A stretch of 64,000 nucleotides of DNA, from the NCBI RefSeq assembly GCF_016724845.1, contig NZ_CP068082.1, positions 4,588,001 to 4,652,000 of the forward strand, given 5' to 3'. The stretch comes from Sphingobacterium spiritivorum (lineage in GTDB: Bacteria; Bacteroidota; Bacteroidia; Sphingobacteriales; Sphingobacteriaceae). The translations under genes and the position numbers were made by a program. This document shows, piece by piece, positions 52,572 to 60,108 of this stretch. How positions within the stretch are numbered: the first letter of the stretch is position 1; the number at the start of each line of letters is the position of its first letter. The notes under the pieces were generated by a model. The model saw only the letters and a list, made by a program, of their open reading frames with translations, had not been told where the DNA came from and searched no databases.

Positions 52572-53372
52572 CTATTTAAGTCCTGTTTTGTAAGTGTTAT
52601 CAAGTTTGTTATGAATAATTGTAGCTACAACCAATACTTCAGTCATTTCTGAAAGTTGAGTGTCTTCTAATATTTTCGGGTTATGCGCTTTTGGATTTCG
52701 GTACATAGAAAAAAATCCTTTACAGAAGTTGCCGAAACCCTTATGCTCACTTTCTTCGCTTGGATTATTCAGCATATTAAAAGCAAGCATAGGTCTTTTG
52801 TCTTTTCCTAAAGCAAAACAATCATCAACCAGATCTACTCCATCTGAAGTATAGCCACTTTTCTGCCTAAGTCTTTCCGCAACACTTTTTGTGATTTCTA
52901 GTATAGAGTGAAAATAATTTTCTTTCAGCCATTCGGCTTCGCAGTATGGTAAAATTTCTGAATGAACTCCGATACCGTGTACTTTTTCTTTGATTTTAAG
53001 TGACCTGCTTTTAGCTTCTGAAATGGTTTTAGCCTTTTCAACTAGTCGGGGTTGTCCGGTTTTATCAATTTCTATCCCTTCGTAAACTAATTTTTCATTG
53101 ATAGTTGTTCTGTCTCTTTCAAATTCGTCTTCGGAATTATATCTTTTAGGATTTAATAACCTAACTACAAATGCCAATACATTATTTCCACAATTGTCTT
53201 GTATTTGCTTTTCTTTTAATGCATAAAAAAGTCTGTCGGTTTTGTTTGTACCAATTTGCGATTGAGAAATATTAGCACCAGCTAAATGTTCTGTGATTTT
53301 TGTATGCGTTAATAGATTTGATATAATGTCAGATATATTTCGCAAGGTTATGTCATCAAAGGATTTTGTCAT
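52572..53372 (-). CDS. TIGR02391/Ymh-family protein, HEPN-like
   Basis: A 266-residue protein of the Ymh (TIGR02391) family: FHSILEITKSVAERLRQKSGYTSDGVDLVDDCFALGKD, LAFNMLNNPSEESEHKGFGNFCKGFFSMYRNPKAHNP. The segment RNPKAH (Arg225 to His230) fits the R-x4-H catalytic pattern of HEPN ribonucleases. The first ~140 residues form a helical N-terminal domain. Ymh proteins occur in defence islands, mobile elements and phages; an abortive-infection RNase role is plausible but unproven. Own transcript, convergent with the PLD gene; 10 bp from the next small gene upstream. Confidence 0.85.
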   Translation of the reverse strand: MTKSFDDITLRNISDIISNLLTHTKITEHLAGANISQSQIGTNKTDRLFYALKEKQIQDNCGNNVLAFVVRLLNPKRYNSEDEFERDRTTINEKLVYEGIEIDKTGQPRLVEKAKTISEAKSRSLKIKEKVHGIGVHSEILPYCEAEWLKENYFHSILEITKSVAERLRQKSGYTSDGVDLVDDCFALGKDKRPMLAFNMLNNPSEESEHKGFGNFCKGFFSMYRNPKAHNPKILEDTQLSEMTEVLVVATIIHNKLDNTYKTGLK

Positions 53373-53382
53373 TTAAAAATGA

Positions 53383-53655
53383 TTAATTCTGTTTCTGGAT
53401 TTCCATGTTTTGGATTTCCCTATCTTTTTTCTCACGAGAATAAACCCAAAGTGATAAAAGTCCAAATATAATCAATCCATAAGCTATCCATTTACCAACC
53501 TTTTCAATAAATTTAATGAAAACCGAACTTTCATAAGATGAAAAACCTTCGGCTCCCATCGGACCACGCCTGTAAAACTTTCGTCGGTTAAGCCAATAGC
53601 GAAGTCCTAAACCTGCAATCAAAAATATTATTCCTATAACCAATGATGCGACCAT
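53383..53655 (-). CDS. Small membrane protein of the element
   Basis: A 90-residue protein with two transmembrane segments (about residues 3-19 and 54-70) flanking a basic loop (RKFYRRGPMGAEGFSSYE), and a charged C-terminal tail. No family assigned. It lies between the tra operon terminator and the Ymh gene; its stop is 10 bp before the Ymh start, so the two probably share a transcript. Confidence 0.7.
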   Translation of the reverse strand: MVASLVIGIIFLIAGLGLRYWLNRRKFYRRGPMGAEGFSSYESSVFIKFIEKVGKWIAYGLIIFGLLSLWVYSREKKDREIQNMEIQKQN

Positions 53656-53713
53656 AACAAAACACTTAAAATCTACTTTTTAAATTTACAAAAAAAAACA
53701 GTTTTAATATCCC

Positions 53714-53749
53714 TTAAAAAGAGAAATCCTGCTTTTTGTGGCAGGATTT
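53714..53749 (-). terminator. Terminator of the tra operon
   Basis: Stem AAATCCTGC (53724-53732) with GCAGGATTT (53741-53749), 8-nt loop, followed on the minus strand by CTCTTTTTAAG. Placed directly after the traQ stop. Confidence 0.88.
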
Positions 53750-53757
53750 CATTGTTT

Positions 53758-54207
53758 TTAATCAGCACTATTAAACTGAAAACTTATCTGTTTTTCATTT
53801 CCAAAGCTGTCCGAAATCCAAACATCAAAGGATTGCGAAACGGCAGATGTTGAAGTATAGTACAACCGAAATTGCTCTGTGGGTAATGGGTATAAATCGT
53901 TCGGTAAATATGGTTGCTCATCGTAATACCGCAATATGCCTTGTCCGTCAAATTGGAAATAGCGAAGAAAATACTGTGTGTTGCTGTAATTGCCTGTTCG
54001 CTGTATGTCAATGCGTATTTCTACCGTTTGTCCATTGGCTACATCTTTTGGAACTGGCATCACGTTTACCTCGAAAGGAAAATCGTTCTGTATTTCGAGT
54101 TCATCATCTTTACTACAAGATACTAAAGTTACCGAAGCTGTTAGGATTGCCAGCATTACATATATCGGCACTAATCCTATTCTGAATTTATTAAATATAG
54201 CTATCAT
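53758..54207 (-). CDS. traQ: TraQ-like lipoprotein (DUF3872)
   Basis: Conjugation-associated lipoprotein of 149 residues with lipobox LVSC near residue 31, an acidic SKDDELE tether, and the DUF3872 body: FPFEVNVMPVPKDVANGQTVEIRIDIQRTGNYSNTQYFLRYFQFDGQG, with an Ig-like strand pattern to the end. Last gene of the tra operon. In CTnDOT-type elements TraQ is required for efficient transfer; mechanism unclear. The 12-bp gap to traO leaves no room for traP. Confidence 0.9.
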   Translation of the reverse strand: MIAIFNKFRIGLVPIYVMLAILTASVTLVSCSKDDELEIQNDFPFEVNVMPVPKDVANGQTVEIRIDIQRTGNYSNTQYFLRYFQFDGQGILRYYDEQPYLPNDLYPLPTEQFRLYYTSTSAVSQSFDVWISDSFGNEKQISFQFNSAD

Positions 54208-54219
54208 TGTTTTAAGTTT

Positions 54220-54780
54220 TTAAAAATTAAACCTTAATCCCACACCTGCGGATGGTCGGAATTGCTCTAAGTCCGTACCCCAAAATACTTTTGTGCGTCC
54301 TTGCAGGATTAACACAAAACGGTCTGATAGATATGTTTCAAGAGTGAGCCGTCCACCAGCTCCGTAGATGAAGTTATCCTCGCTCAAAATCTTTGCTCCG
54401 TCATACAACATCGCTTCGCCACGATTGATGCTTTCATAACCGACAACACCTGTTATTCCGAAGTTCAGCGTAATGTTTTTACGAGCATCGCCCAAAAGGA
54501 AGAAACTGTAGCCGCCTTCGGAAGTGTAGGTTTCCTGCGGTATGCGGAGGTCTTTGTAGTCGTGGTATTGGTGGGTGTATTCCAATGCCCAAAGCTGATA
54601 GTTCCCGTTTTTACCGTTCACGGTCATTCCAATATTGAGGTAATAATCATTACCAATTTTATCTTTGGATACTACACCTGTACTTACTTCCAGTCCTTTC
54701 TGTTTTGGGAGCATTCTTTGTGCCTGTGTAACCGTGATGGCCATCAAGATGAGCATCACGGTATAGATATACTTTTTCAT
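54220..54780 (-). CDS. traO: Conjugal transfer protein TraO
   Basis: A 186-residue outer-membrane beta-barrel protein with signal MKKYIYTVMLILMAITVTQAQ. Alternating strands (LEVSTGVVSKDKIGNDYYLNIGMTVNG, YSFFLLGDARKNITLNFGITGVVGYE, RFVLILQGRTKVFWG) end in GVGLRFNF with the terminal Phe typical of barrels. TraO is a CTnDOT-class mating-pore component of the outer membrane. In operon with traN (20 bp). Confidence 0.92.
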   Translation of the reverse strand: MKKYIYTVMLILMAITVTQAQRMLPKQKGLEVSTGVVSKDKIGNDYYLNIGMTVNGKNGNYQLWALEYTHQYHDYKDLRIPQETYTSEGGYSFFLLGDARKNITLNFGITGVVGYESINRGEAMLYDGAKILSEDNFIYGAGGRLTLETYLSDRFVLILQGRTKVFWGTDLEQFRPSAGVGLRFNF

Positions 54781-54800
54781 ATTATTGGATTAAAATGTTA

Positions 54801-55694
54801 TTAAAATTTTAGGTGCATATCGTTTATTAAACGAGCTTTTATCAAATCCGAATTTTCTACCTGCAAAGTTTGATGTCTGCCACCGTTCTTCTCGAAAATC
54901 TCAATCAACAGTACCTTGTCATCGGCAATGGTAAATTGGTCTAACAGGAACACGTTTTGTTCGGTTAGTTTCCCGCCAATCTCGTCCAAAGGCTTGTAAG
55001 TTCTGAGGGGTATCATCGGGCGTTCTTGTACCACAGTACGTTTGGCTACCTTTTTATCTACTACTTTGAAATTGATAAAATCAATCTGGAAAGGCACATT
55101 GGTTTTATTTCTCAATTCCGTATGGAAATAGTATTTGCCGTTGTGGATATAAATGCCTTTGAGAATAAACTGAATGCCGAAACTCTTAGCCCCAATGTGC
55201 TTTACAATCCGATTATCATTTTTGTAAATTGTTTCTAATAGCAAGCCTGCTAGTGAAGGCGAATTATTGCCCAATTCTTCAAAAAGCACATCGTTTCCAT
55301 TGGCTTTATCCACTGCCTTTTGCATTGTAAGTAGGTCGTAGCTCATTGCCTCCGGGTAAGAACTGTAATACACATTAAAGCTGTAAAAACGTCCGTCATT
55401 CGTAATGACCGAAAAATTGGTTTCAGGTTCGAAATCCCTTACCGTTGCTTTTACACGCAACACGTTTTCCGCATCTTCTGCTTTTCCTGCAATTAGATAT
55501 TCGCTTCCCAAATCCACATAACGGATAGCGGTCGGAAAAATCAAGTGCGAAGTTTTATCGTAGGTAACTTCCATTTTATACGGTTCTATCTTGCCTAATG
55601 CAAGCGGAGTTCTGATGCTGTCTTGTGCAAAAGATTGTACGGCAAAGCCGAGTATCAGGACAATTGCCCAAAAGGTTTTTAAATGATTTTTCAT
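54801..55694 (-). CDS. traN: Conjugative transposon protein TraN (VirB9-like)
   Basis: A 297-residue periplasmic/outer-membrane complex protein with signal MKNHLKTFWAIVLILGFAVQSFAQ. Its KMEVTYDKTSHLIFPTAIRYVDLGSEYLIAGKAEDAENVLRVKA opening is the TraN signature, and FNVYYSSYPEAMSY follows. Beta-rich C-terminal half (YYFHTELRNKTNVPFQIDFINFKV). TraN corresponds to VirB9, forming the outer part of the type IV secretion channel with TraM and TraO. Confidence 0.93.
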   Translation of the reverse strand: MKNHLKTFWAIVLILGFAVQSFAQDSIRTPLALGKIEPYKMEVTYDKTSHLIFPTAIRYVDLGSEYLIAGKAEDAENVLRVKATVRDFEPETNFSVITNDGRFYSFNVYYSSYPEAMSYDLLTMQKAVDKANGNDVLFEELGNNSPSLAGLLLETIYKNDNRIVKHIGAKSFGIQFILKGIYIHNGKYYFHTELRNKTNVPFQIDFINFKVVDKKVAKRTVVQERPMIPLRTYKPLDEIGGKLTEQNVFLLDQFTIADDKVLLIEIFEKNGGRHQTLQVENSDLIKARLINDMHLKF

Positions 55695-55718
55695 TATTAA
55701 AATTATTTGAGTTCAACA

Positions 55719-57068
55719 TTATTTTTTAGATACCAAGAAGACTTGATATCCTGCTTTCAGCGTAACTTTTGGGGTTCTTACCTTTTTGGCGAAGTAGCCC
55801 GAAATTCCCTGTACCACGCCACGACTAAGGTCTGCTGCAACCTGCTGTCCAGCATTTTGCGTGAGCATTACGCTTGTTCCGCCTGTCTGGCTCATATTGC
55901 CTGCCATTTCGGTAAGGGCATTCATTTCCGGCGAATATGGAACGTACAAGCCTTGCTGTCCGTCCAAATCGTAAATGGTTATATCTACCGGGATGATATT
56001 GCCCTCCAGTTCTATCGAGGTAACTTTTAGTTGTAAACGCCCTCCCTGAAATTTCGCATTAGCCGTTAAAATCGTTCCTTTTGGAATGGTACGGCTCGGT
56101 GTTTTTGCAGGCTCTAATAATCGTAAACGCACACCTGTTTCGCCAACTACTGTTTGGGCATCGTGTACACAGGCTTTGATACTGTTTTTGGGTTGTGCCA
56201 TTTGTTCCACAGAACCAGCGGTATAAAACCCACGGTTCTTTGTTTCGCTCCAATCCGCTAAAAAAGCACTGTCCGATGGTTCACGGTAAAGGGTTGATAC
56301 TGTATTTTTTCTTGCTGATGTGAACGATACAAAATGCTCTTTTTGGTTAGTAGCCATAGCACTAATAGCATCCGGAACAGCACCATTAGCAGGTGTTGAA
56401 TTTTCGGTATTCGCATTTTTTGGCAGATACTTTGCTGCCATTTCATAGGATTTCTCCATTAGCTTCAATTGGTCATCAACTGTGGCCACAGGTGGCACAT
56501 CCTTTTCTGATAATTTTTCTTTCAATTCGTCCACCTGCTTACGCAGTTCCATTGTTTCAGCGTTATCATCTTGATAAAAGGAACTCAATGCGCTTTGGCT
56601 ATTTCGATAGCTGTTCAAAGCAGGGTTACTGCTTCTTGCCGAATTTCTCCCACTACCGCCAAAGCTGTTGTTTTCCTCTTCTTCATTAAACGGTTCGTCG
56701 GTTGGCTCTTCTTTGTCTTCTGTATTCCAGTAGTCTGAAAGTGTAGCCAATGCATTGCGTTTTTCCTGCTCTTTGCGTTCGAGCATTTCCTGTTCATACG
56801 CCTTGCCTTTGTCGGCAGGCATTCCAGTTCCAGTAGCCTCTGGTACCGCATCGTTCAGCCCTACATTTTCAATTGTCTTTTTGTCTTCGGATGGTTTAAA
56901 TATGAGGTACATACAACCCACGAAAACAATCGCCATTAAGCCGAAAATTAAGGGCTTTTTGAGCTTCTCCTTATTATTCTGTGTGCCGTCTTGCAACACA
57001 TCAGCAGTTGCTGTCGAGTTCCCCTCCGTTACCCGAACAACCGATTTTTTGTTCTCATTTTCTTTCAT
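55719..57068 (-). CDS. traM: Conjugative transposon protein TraM (VirB10-like)
   Basis: A 449-residue bitopic protein: cytoplasmic N-terminus (residues 1-38), one transmembrane segment (KPLIFGLMAIVFVGCMYLIF, about 38-57), a long Glu/Gln/Asn-rich coiled linker (about 75-230), and a C-terminal VirB10-like beta domain (IPKGTILTANAKFQGGRLQLKVTSIELEGNIIPVDITIYDLDG, MNALTEMAGNMSQTGGTSVMLTQNAG). Spans the inner membrane and periplasm to link energy components to TraN/TraO. Starts 61 bp after the traL stop. Confidence 0.93.
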   Translation of the reverse strand: MKENENKKSVVRVTEGNSTATADVLQDGTQNNKEKLKKPLIFGLMAIVFVGCMYLIFKPSEDKKTIENVGLNDAVPEATGTGMPADKGKAYEQEMLERKEQEKRNALATLSDYWNTEDKEEPTDEPFNEEEENNSFGGSGRNSARSSNPALNSYRNSQSALSSFYQDDNAETMELRKQVDELKEKLSEKDVPPVATVDDQLKLMEKSYEMAAKYLPKNANTENSTPANGAVPDAISAMATNQKEHFVSFTSARKNTVSTLYREPSDSAFLADWSETKNRGFYTAGSVEQMAQPKNSIKACVHDAQTVVGETGVRLRLLEPAKTPSRTIPKGTILTANAKFQGGRLQLKVTSIELEGNIIPVDITIYDLDGQQGLYVPYSPEMNALTEMAGNMSQTGGTSVMLTQNAGQQVAADLSRGVVQGISGYFAKKVRTPKVTLKAGYQVFLVSKK

Positions 57069-57129
57069 AAATTTGATTTTTTAAAATTGTTGATACACTA
57101 TCCTGCAATCTTGCAGGACTTCCATTTTT

Positions 57130-57342
57130 TTAGAGGACAGGATTTTCGATATGCTCTATGATCATATCGTTTCCAGACTTTGAGGTATCGTACCAGACTT
57201 TGAAAATTACACCTGTGGTAAGCAGTAGATATCCCACAAAAAAGTACAGGGTATATTGGTGCTGCTTGCGCACTGGCAATGCCTGCCAACGTTCGTCGAG
57301 CTTATCAAAATACCTATCCATATTTGCTCTTAGTTTTTTCAT
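57130..57342 (-). CDS. traL: TraL-like small membrane protein (DUF3989 type)
   Basis: A 70-residue protein with a basic N-terminus (MKKLRANMDRYFDKLDERWQALPVRKQHQY) and a single transmembrane segment TLYFFVGYLLLTTGVIFKVWY, in the standard traL position between traK and traM. Size and layout match the family; identity rests on position as much as on sequence. Confidence 0.75.
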   Translation of the reverse strand: MKKLRANMDRYFDKLDERWQALPVRKQHQYTLYFFVGYLLLTTGVIFKVWYDTSKSGNDMIIEHIENPVL

Positions 57343-57365
57343 ACTCTTAATTTTTTATGATGATG

Positions 57366-57794
57366 TTAGAGCTTGAACCGCTTGGAGATTTTACCCACAT
57401 TTTGCTTTTGTTCATCATTAACCAAAGCAATAACCTCAACTGCATTGGGTACGACTATTAAAGAGAGGTTTGTCAGTTCCGATTTTTTTAGCAATTGCCC
57501 AAATTGGTCTTTTCTTGCCACCTCCATTCTGTTGAGTGAGAATTTGCCGTTCAGATAATTTACCCACATACTGCATTCTACACTTGCCTTGTCTTCTCCC
57601 GACCATTGTAGGTAGCCTGTCAACAACAAGTCTTGTTTAGGCAAAGTATCTGCACCTTTTTGGCAGCTTTCAAGGTAATCGCTGATACTTTCTTTCAGCT
57701 TTCCGGCATACGCACCCTGCGTATGAAAATAGCCGTTATATCCTTTTTCTGTAAGGATTTTTGCGAACGTGTTTAAATCTGATAATGTTTCCAT
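57366..57794 (-). CDS. Unknown protein inserted between traK and traL
   Basis: A 142-residue soluble protein with no recognised domain: METLSDLNTFAKILTEKGYNGYFHTQGAYAGKLKESISDYLESCQ, then LLTGYLQWSGEDKASVECSMWVNYLNGKFSLNRMEVARK and a basic C-terminus (GKISKRFKL). It is 23 bp before traL and 11 bp after traK, so it is part of the operon but has no CTnDOT letter. It could be a chaperone or regulator of the mating apparatus. Confidence 0.65.
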   Translation of the reverse strand: METLSDLNTFAKILTEKGYNGYFHTQGAYAGKLKESISDYLESCQKGADTLPKQDLLLTGYLQWSGEDKASVECSMWVNYLNGKFSLNRMEVARKDQFGQLLKKSELTNLSLIVVPNAVEVIALVNDEQKQNVGKISKRFKL

Positions 57795-57805
57795 AAGATT
57801 GTTTT

Positions 57806-58429
57806 TTAGCGTTCGATGACTTCTATATCCCTGTTTTCCACGACTGCAAATTTTTCGATATTGAAGCCTTGTGGGTTGTTGTCAGAGCGAACGGAGTTGA
57901 CTAGGTAGCAGGAAGTAATTAAGTTACGTCTGGTTACATTGCTTGACCGAATGATGAATTGTTTTGCATAGGTTCGTACCGCATAAGGATGGGTATCGAA
58001 ATTGCAGACCACACTATCTACTTCGATGCGTTGCTGTACGTTTCCTGATATAATACGACTGTAATAGCCTTTTTCTGACAAGTCTTTATAGTAGTCGAAG
58101 GCACTTTTGTCGGCAAGATTGAATGCCCTGCTCATATTGCTTTCTATAGCGTTTTTGTCGGGAGCAAGTGTAAAAAACAGCTCGTGAAAACGTCTGACGT
58201 GTTCCCTTGCTTCCACAGGTCGGTTGATACTTGCATCTTGCGATAAGGCAAGCATCAAAGATTTGCCGTTATCCAATACATAGATTTTTTGGCGTTGTTC
58301 TTCTGCAAAGCGGTAGGACTGCCATACGGCATATCCTACCACGCCAATACAGAGAACCGCAAACACAATGGCATATAGTCTTATCTGCCTAAAGCTGTTT
58401 TCGATATTTCTTAGCGTTTTAAATTCCAT
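57806..58429 (-). CDS. traK: Conjugative transposon protein TraK (VirB8-like)
   Basis: A 207-residue protein with an N-terminal transmembrane segment (RLYAIVFAVLCIGVVGYAVWQSY, about residues 17-39) after the typical MEFKTLRNIENSFRQIR start, then periplasmic ENGKSLMLALSQDASINRPVEAREHVRRFHELFFTLAPD and RNLITSCYLVNSVRSDNNPQGFNIEKF. TraK is the VirB8 equivalent of the transfer machine. Confidence 0.93.
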   Translation of the reverse strand: MEFKTLRNIENSFRQIRLYAIVFAVLCIGVVGYAVWQSYRFAEEQRQKIYVLDNGKSLMLALSQDASINRPVEAREHVRRFHELFFTLAPDKNAIESNMSRAFNLADKSAFDYYKDLSEKGYYSRIISGNVQQRIEVDSVVCNFDTHPYAVRTYAKQFIIRSSNVTRRNLITSCYLVNSVRSDNNPQGFNIEKFAVVENRDIEVIER

Positions 58430-58448
58430 TTTTTTGAATGATTTATTG

Positions 58449-59444
58449 TTATTTATTCATCAGTTTACCGCCGATGTTTCCTACTGTAGATCCTGCACCA
58501 GCACCCGCAAGGTTTCCTGCCTTCATCGCTGTTTGATTTACATTACGAGTAAAGTTTCCTGCACCTCCGGCTTGGATTACCCAACCTGTTACTGTTGGAA
58601 TTGTGAAGTAGCCAACGATACCGATAATCATAAAGATGATGTACACCGTATTGCTCGTATCGGGTATGTAGGTCGGGTCGGCAAGCATTGCTATATCCCT
58701 TTCCAGTATGAGGGATTGTATTCTTGCCAGCATCGAGCTGAACAAATCGGAAACAGGAAGCCAGAGATATACGCTGACATATCTCGTGATCCACTGTGTG
58801 AGCGTGGACTGAAATCCGTCCCAAACGGAAATAGCAAAAGCTATTGGTCCGAGTATCGAAAGGACTATCAGGAAAAATGTTCGTATGGTATCAATAACTA
58901 AAGCCGCCGCCTGAAAGAGTATTTCCAATAAATTGCGAAACCAATCCTTTATTGCTTTCTCTATCTTGTAGGCTTGCCTGTCCATATACATTCCTGCCAT
59001 TGTACCAACGTCCGATGGCGACCAGCCCAATTCATCCAGCTTTTTATCAAACTCTTCGTCTGATGCCATATAGGCGGTTTCGGGATTTCGTACCATTGCT
59101 TCGTATTCCAATTGGTCTTTCTGTTGCTGGAGTTGGTTGAGGTCAAGCACCTGGTCTTCGAGTATGGCGTGAGTTCCTGTAACTACCGGGCTTAATACTG
59201 CATTAATGGTTCCCAACACGATGGTTGGAAAGAACATTATACAAAGACCCAGAGCGAATGGACGCAGTAACGGAAACACATCGATAGGCTCGGCTCGGCT
59301 TAAAGCCTGCCAAACCTTTAATGCTACATAGAACAACGCACCCAATCCCGCCAATCCTTTAGCCACAGCCGCCATATCACCTGCAAGCGGCATCATATCG
59401 TCGTAAAGTGAACGAAGGAGTTCGTGAAGATTATCCCATTCCAT
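58449..59444 (-). CDS. traJ: Conjugative transposon protein TraJ
   Basis: A 331-residue polytopic membrane protein with six to eight hydrophobic segments (ALFYVALKVWQAL, LALGLCIMFFPTIVLG, LIVLSILGPIAFAISVWDG, TVYIIFMIIGIVGYFTIPTVTGWVI). The Glu/Gln-rich central loop and the Gly-rich terminal AGAGAGSTVGNIGGKLMNK are characteristic. Roughly VirB6-like inner-membrane channel component. It starts 2 bp after the traI stop. Confidence 0.92.
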   Translation of the reverse strand: MEWDNLHELLRSLYDDMMPLAGDMAAVAKGLAGLGALFYVALKVWQALSRAEPIDVFPLLRPFALGLCIMFFPTIVLGTINAVLSPVVTGTHAILEDQVLDLNQLQQQKDQLEYEAMVRNPETAYMASDEEFDKKLDELGWSPSDVGTMAGMYMDRQAYKIEKAIKDWFRNLLEILFQAAALVIDTIRTFFLIVLSILGPIAFAISVWDGFQSTLTQWITRYVSVYLWLPVSDLFSSMLARIQSLILERDIAMLADPTYIPDTSNTVYIIFMIIGIVGYFTIPTVTGWVIQAGGAGNFTRNVNQTAMKAGNLAGAGAGSTVGNIGGKLMNK

Positions 59445-59446
59445 TT

Positions 59447-60079
59447 TTACCAGTATTTTTGGTTAGAAGTTCCGTAGAGTTCAAGAACTCTCTGTGCGTC
59501 GTTTTTCTTTTTCGCTCTTAGGTAGCTTACAGAAATGTTCTTATTAGTGTAGTAGCGTACAAGGCTGTGGTAATCCTTTACCTCTTTGTACACACGATCA
59601 ATAATATCCATACGCTCTTTGTCGTTTAGCGAAAGGCTTGAAGAGGTTATAATTTGCTTCAATTCTTTCAGCAGTTCGGTACTTTCATTGAGCAGTGCCG
59701 AATAACCATTGCCGATTGCAACCAATTCCTGTGGTGTGAAATTGGGATCGTTCATCATTTTTCCAAAGTTCTGAACATATATTTCGGACACATCGCCTAC
59801 CAACAATACGGTTTGCTGTACTTTACGGGCATCTTTCACAAGGTTGTTGATAGCTTTTAGCTTGTCGTAATATTCCTTGCCCTGATCGTACACTTTTTTC
59901 ACTTCGTTGAAGTTCTTTACGACATTGCTCACGGTGGAAGAAGTCTGTATGATTTCGTTCGCACTGTTGATAATTCCTGATGCCAGATTTGCAGGGTCAG
60001 TTACTACAAATTGAGCTTTCGCTGACGGTGCTACGGCGAGCATTAGTGCCGTACACACCAGATACAATACTTTTTTCAT
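59447..60079 (-). CDS. traI: TraI-like protein (DUF4141)
   Basis: A 210-residue exported helical protein: signal MKKVLYLVCTALMLAVAPSAKAQ, then FVVTDPANLASGIINSANEIIQTSSTVSNVVKNFNEVKKVYDQGKEYYD, the DUF4141 signature, and a coiled-coil-rich body. Likely VirB5-like periplasmic/pilus component. It follows TraG directly (29 bp), so no traH lies between. Confidence 0.9.
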   Translation of the reverse strand: MKKVLYLVCTALMLAVAPSAKAQFVVTDPANLASGIINSANEIIQTSSTVSNVVKNFNEVKKVYDQGKEYYDKLKAINNLVKDARKVQQTVLLVGDVSEIYVQNFGKMMNDPNFTPQELVAIGNGYSALLNESTELLKELKQIITSSSLSLNDKERMDIIDRVYKEVKDYHSLVRYYTNKNISVSYLRAKKKNDAQRVLELYGTSNQKYW

Positions 60080-60108
60080 TGTTTCTGAATTTTTAAATTG
60101 TTAATTGA

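Noticed and set aside
52660..52854. Plus-strand frame inside the Ymh gene
   Set aside because: Antisense shadow of a well-supported minus-strand gene.
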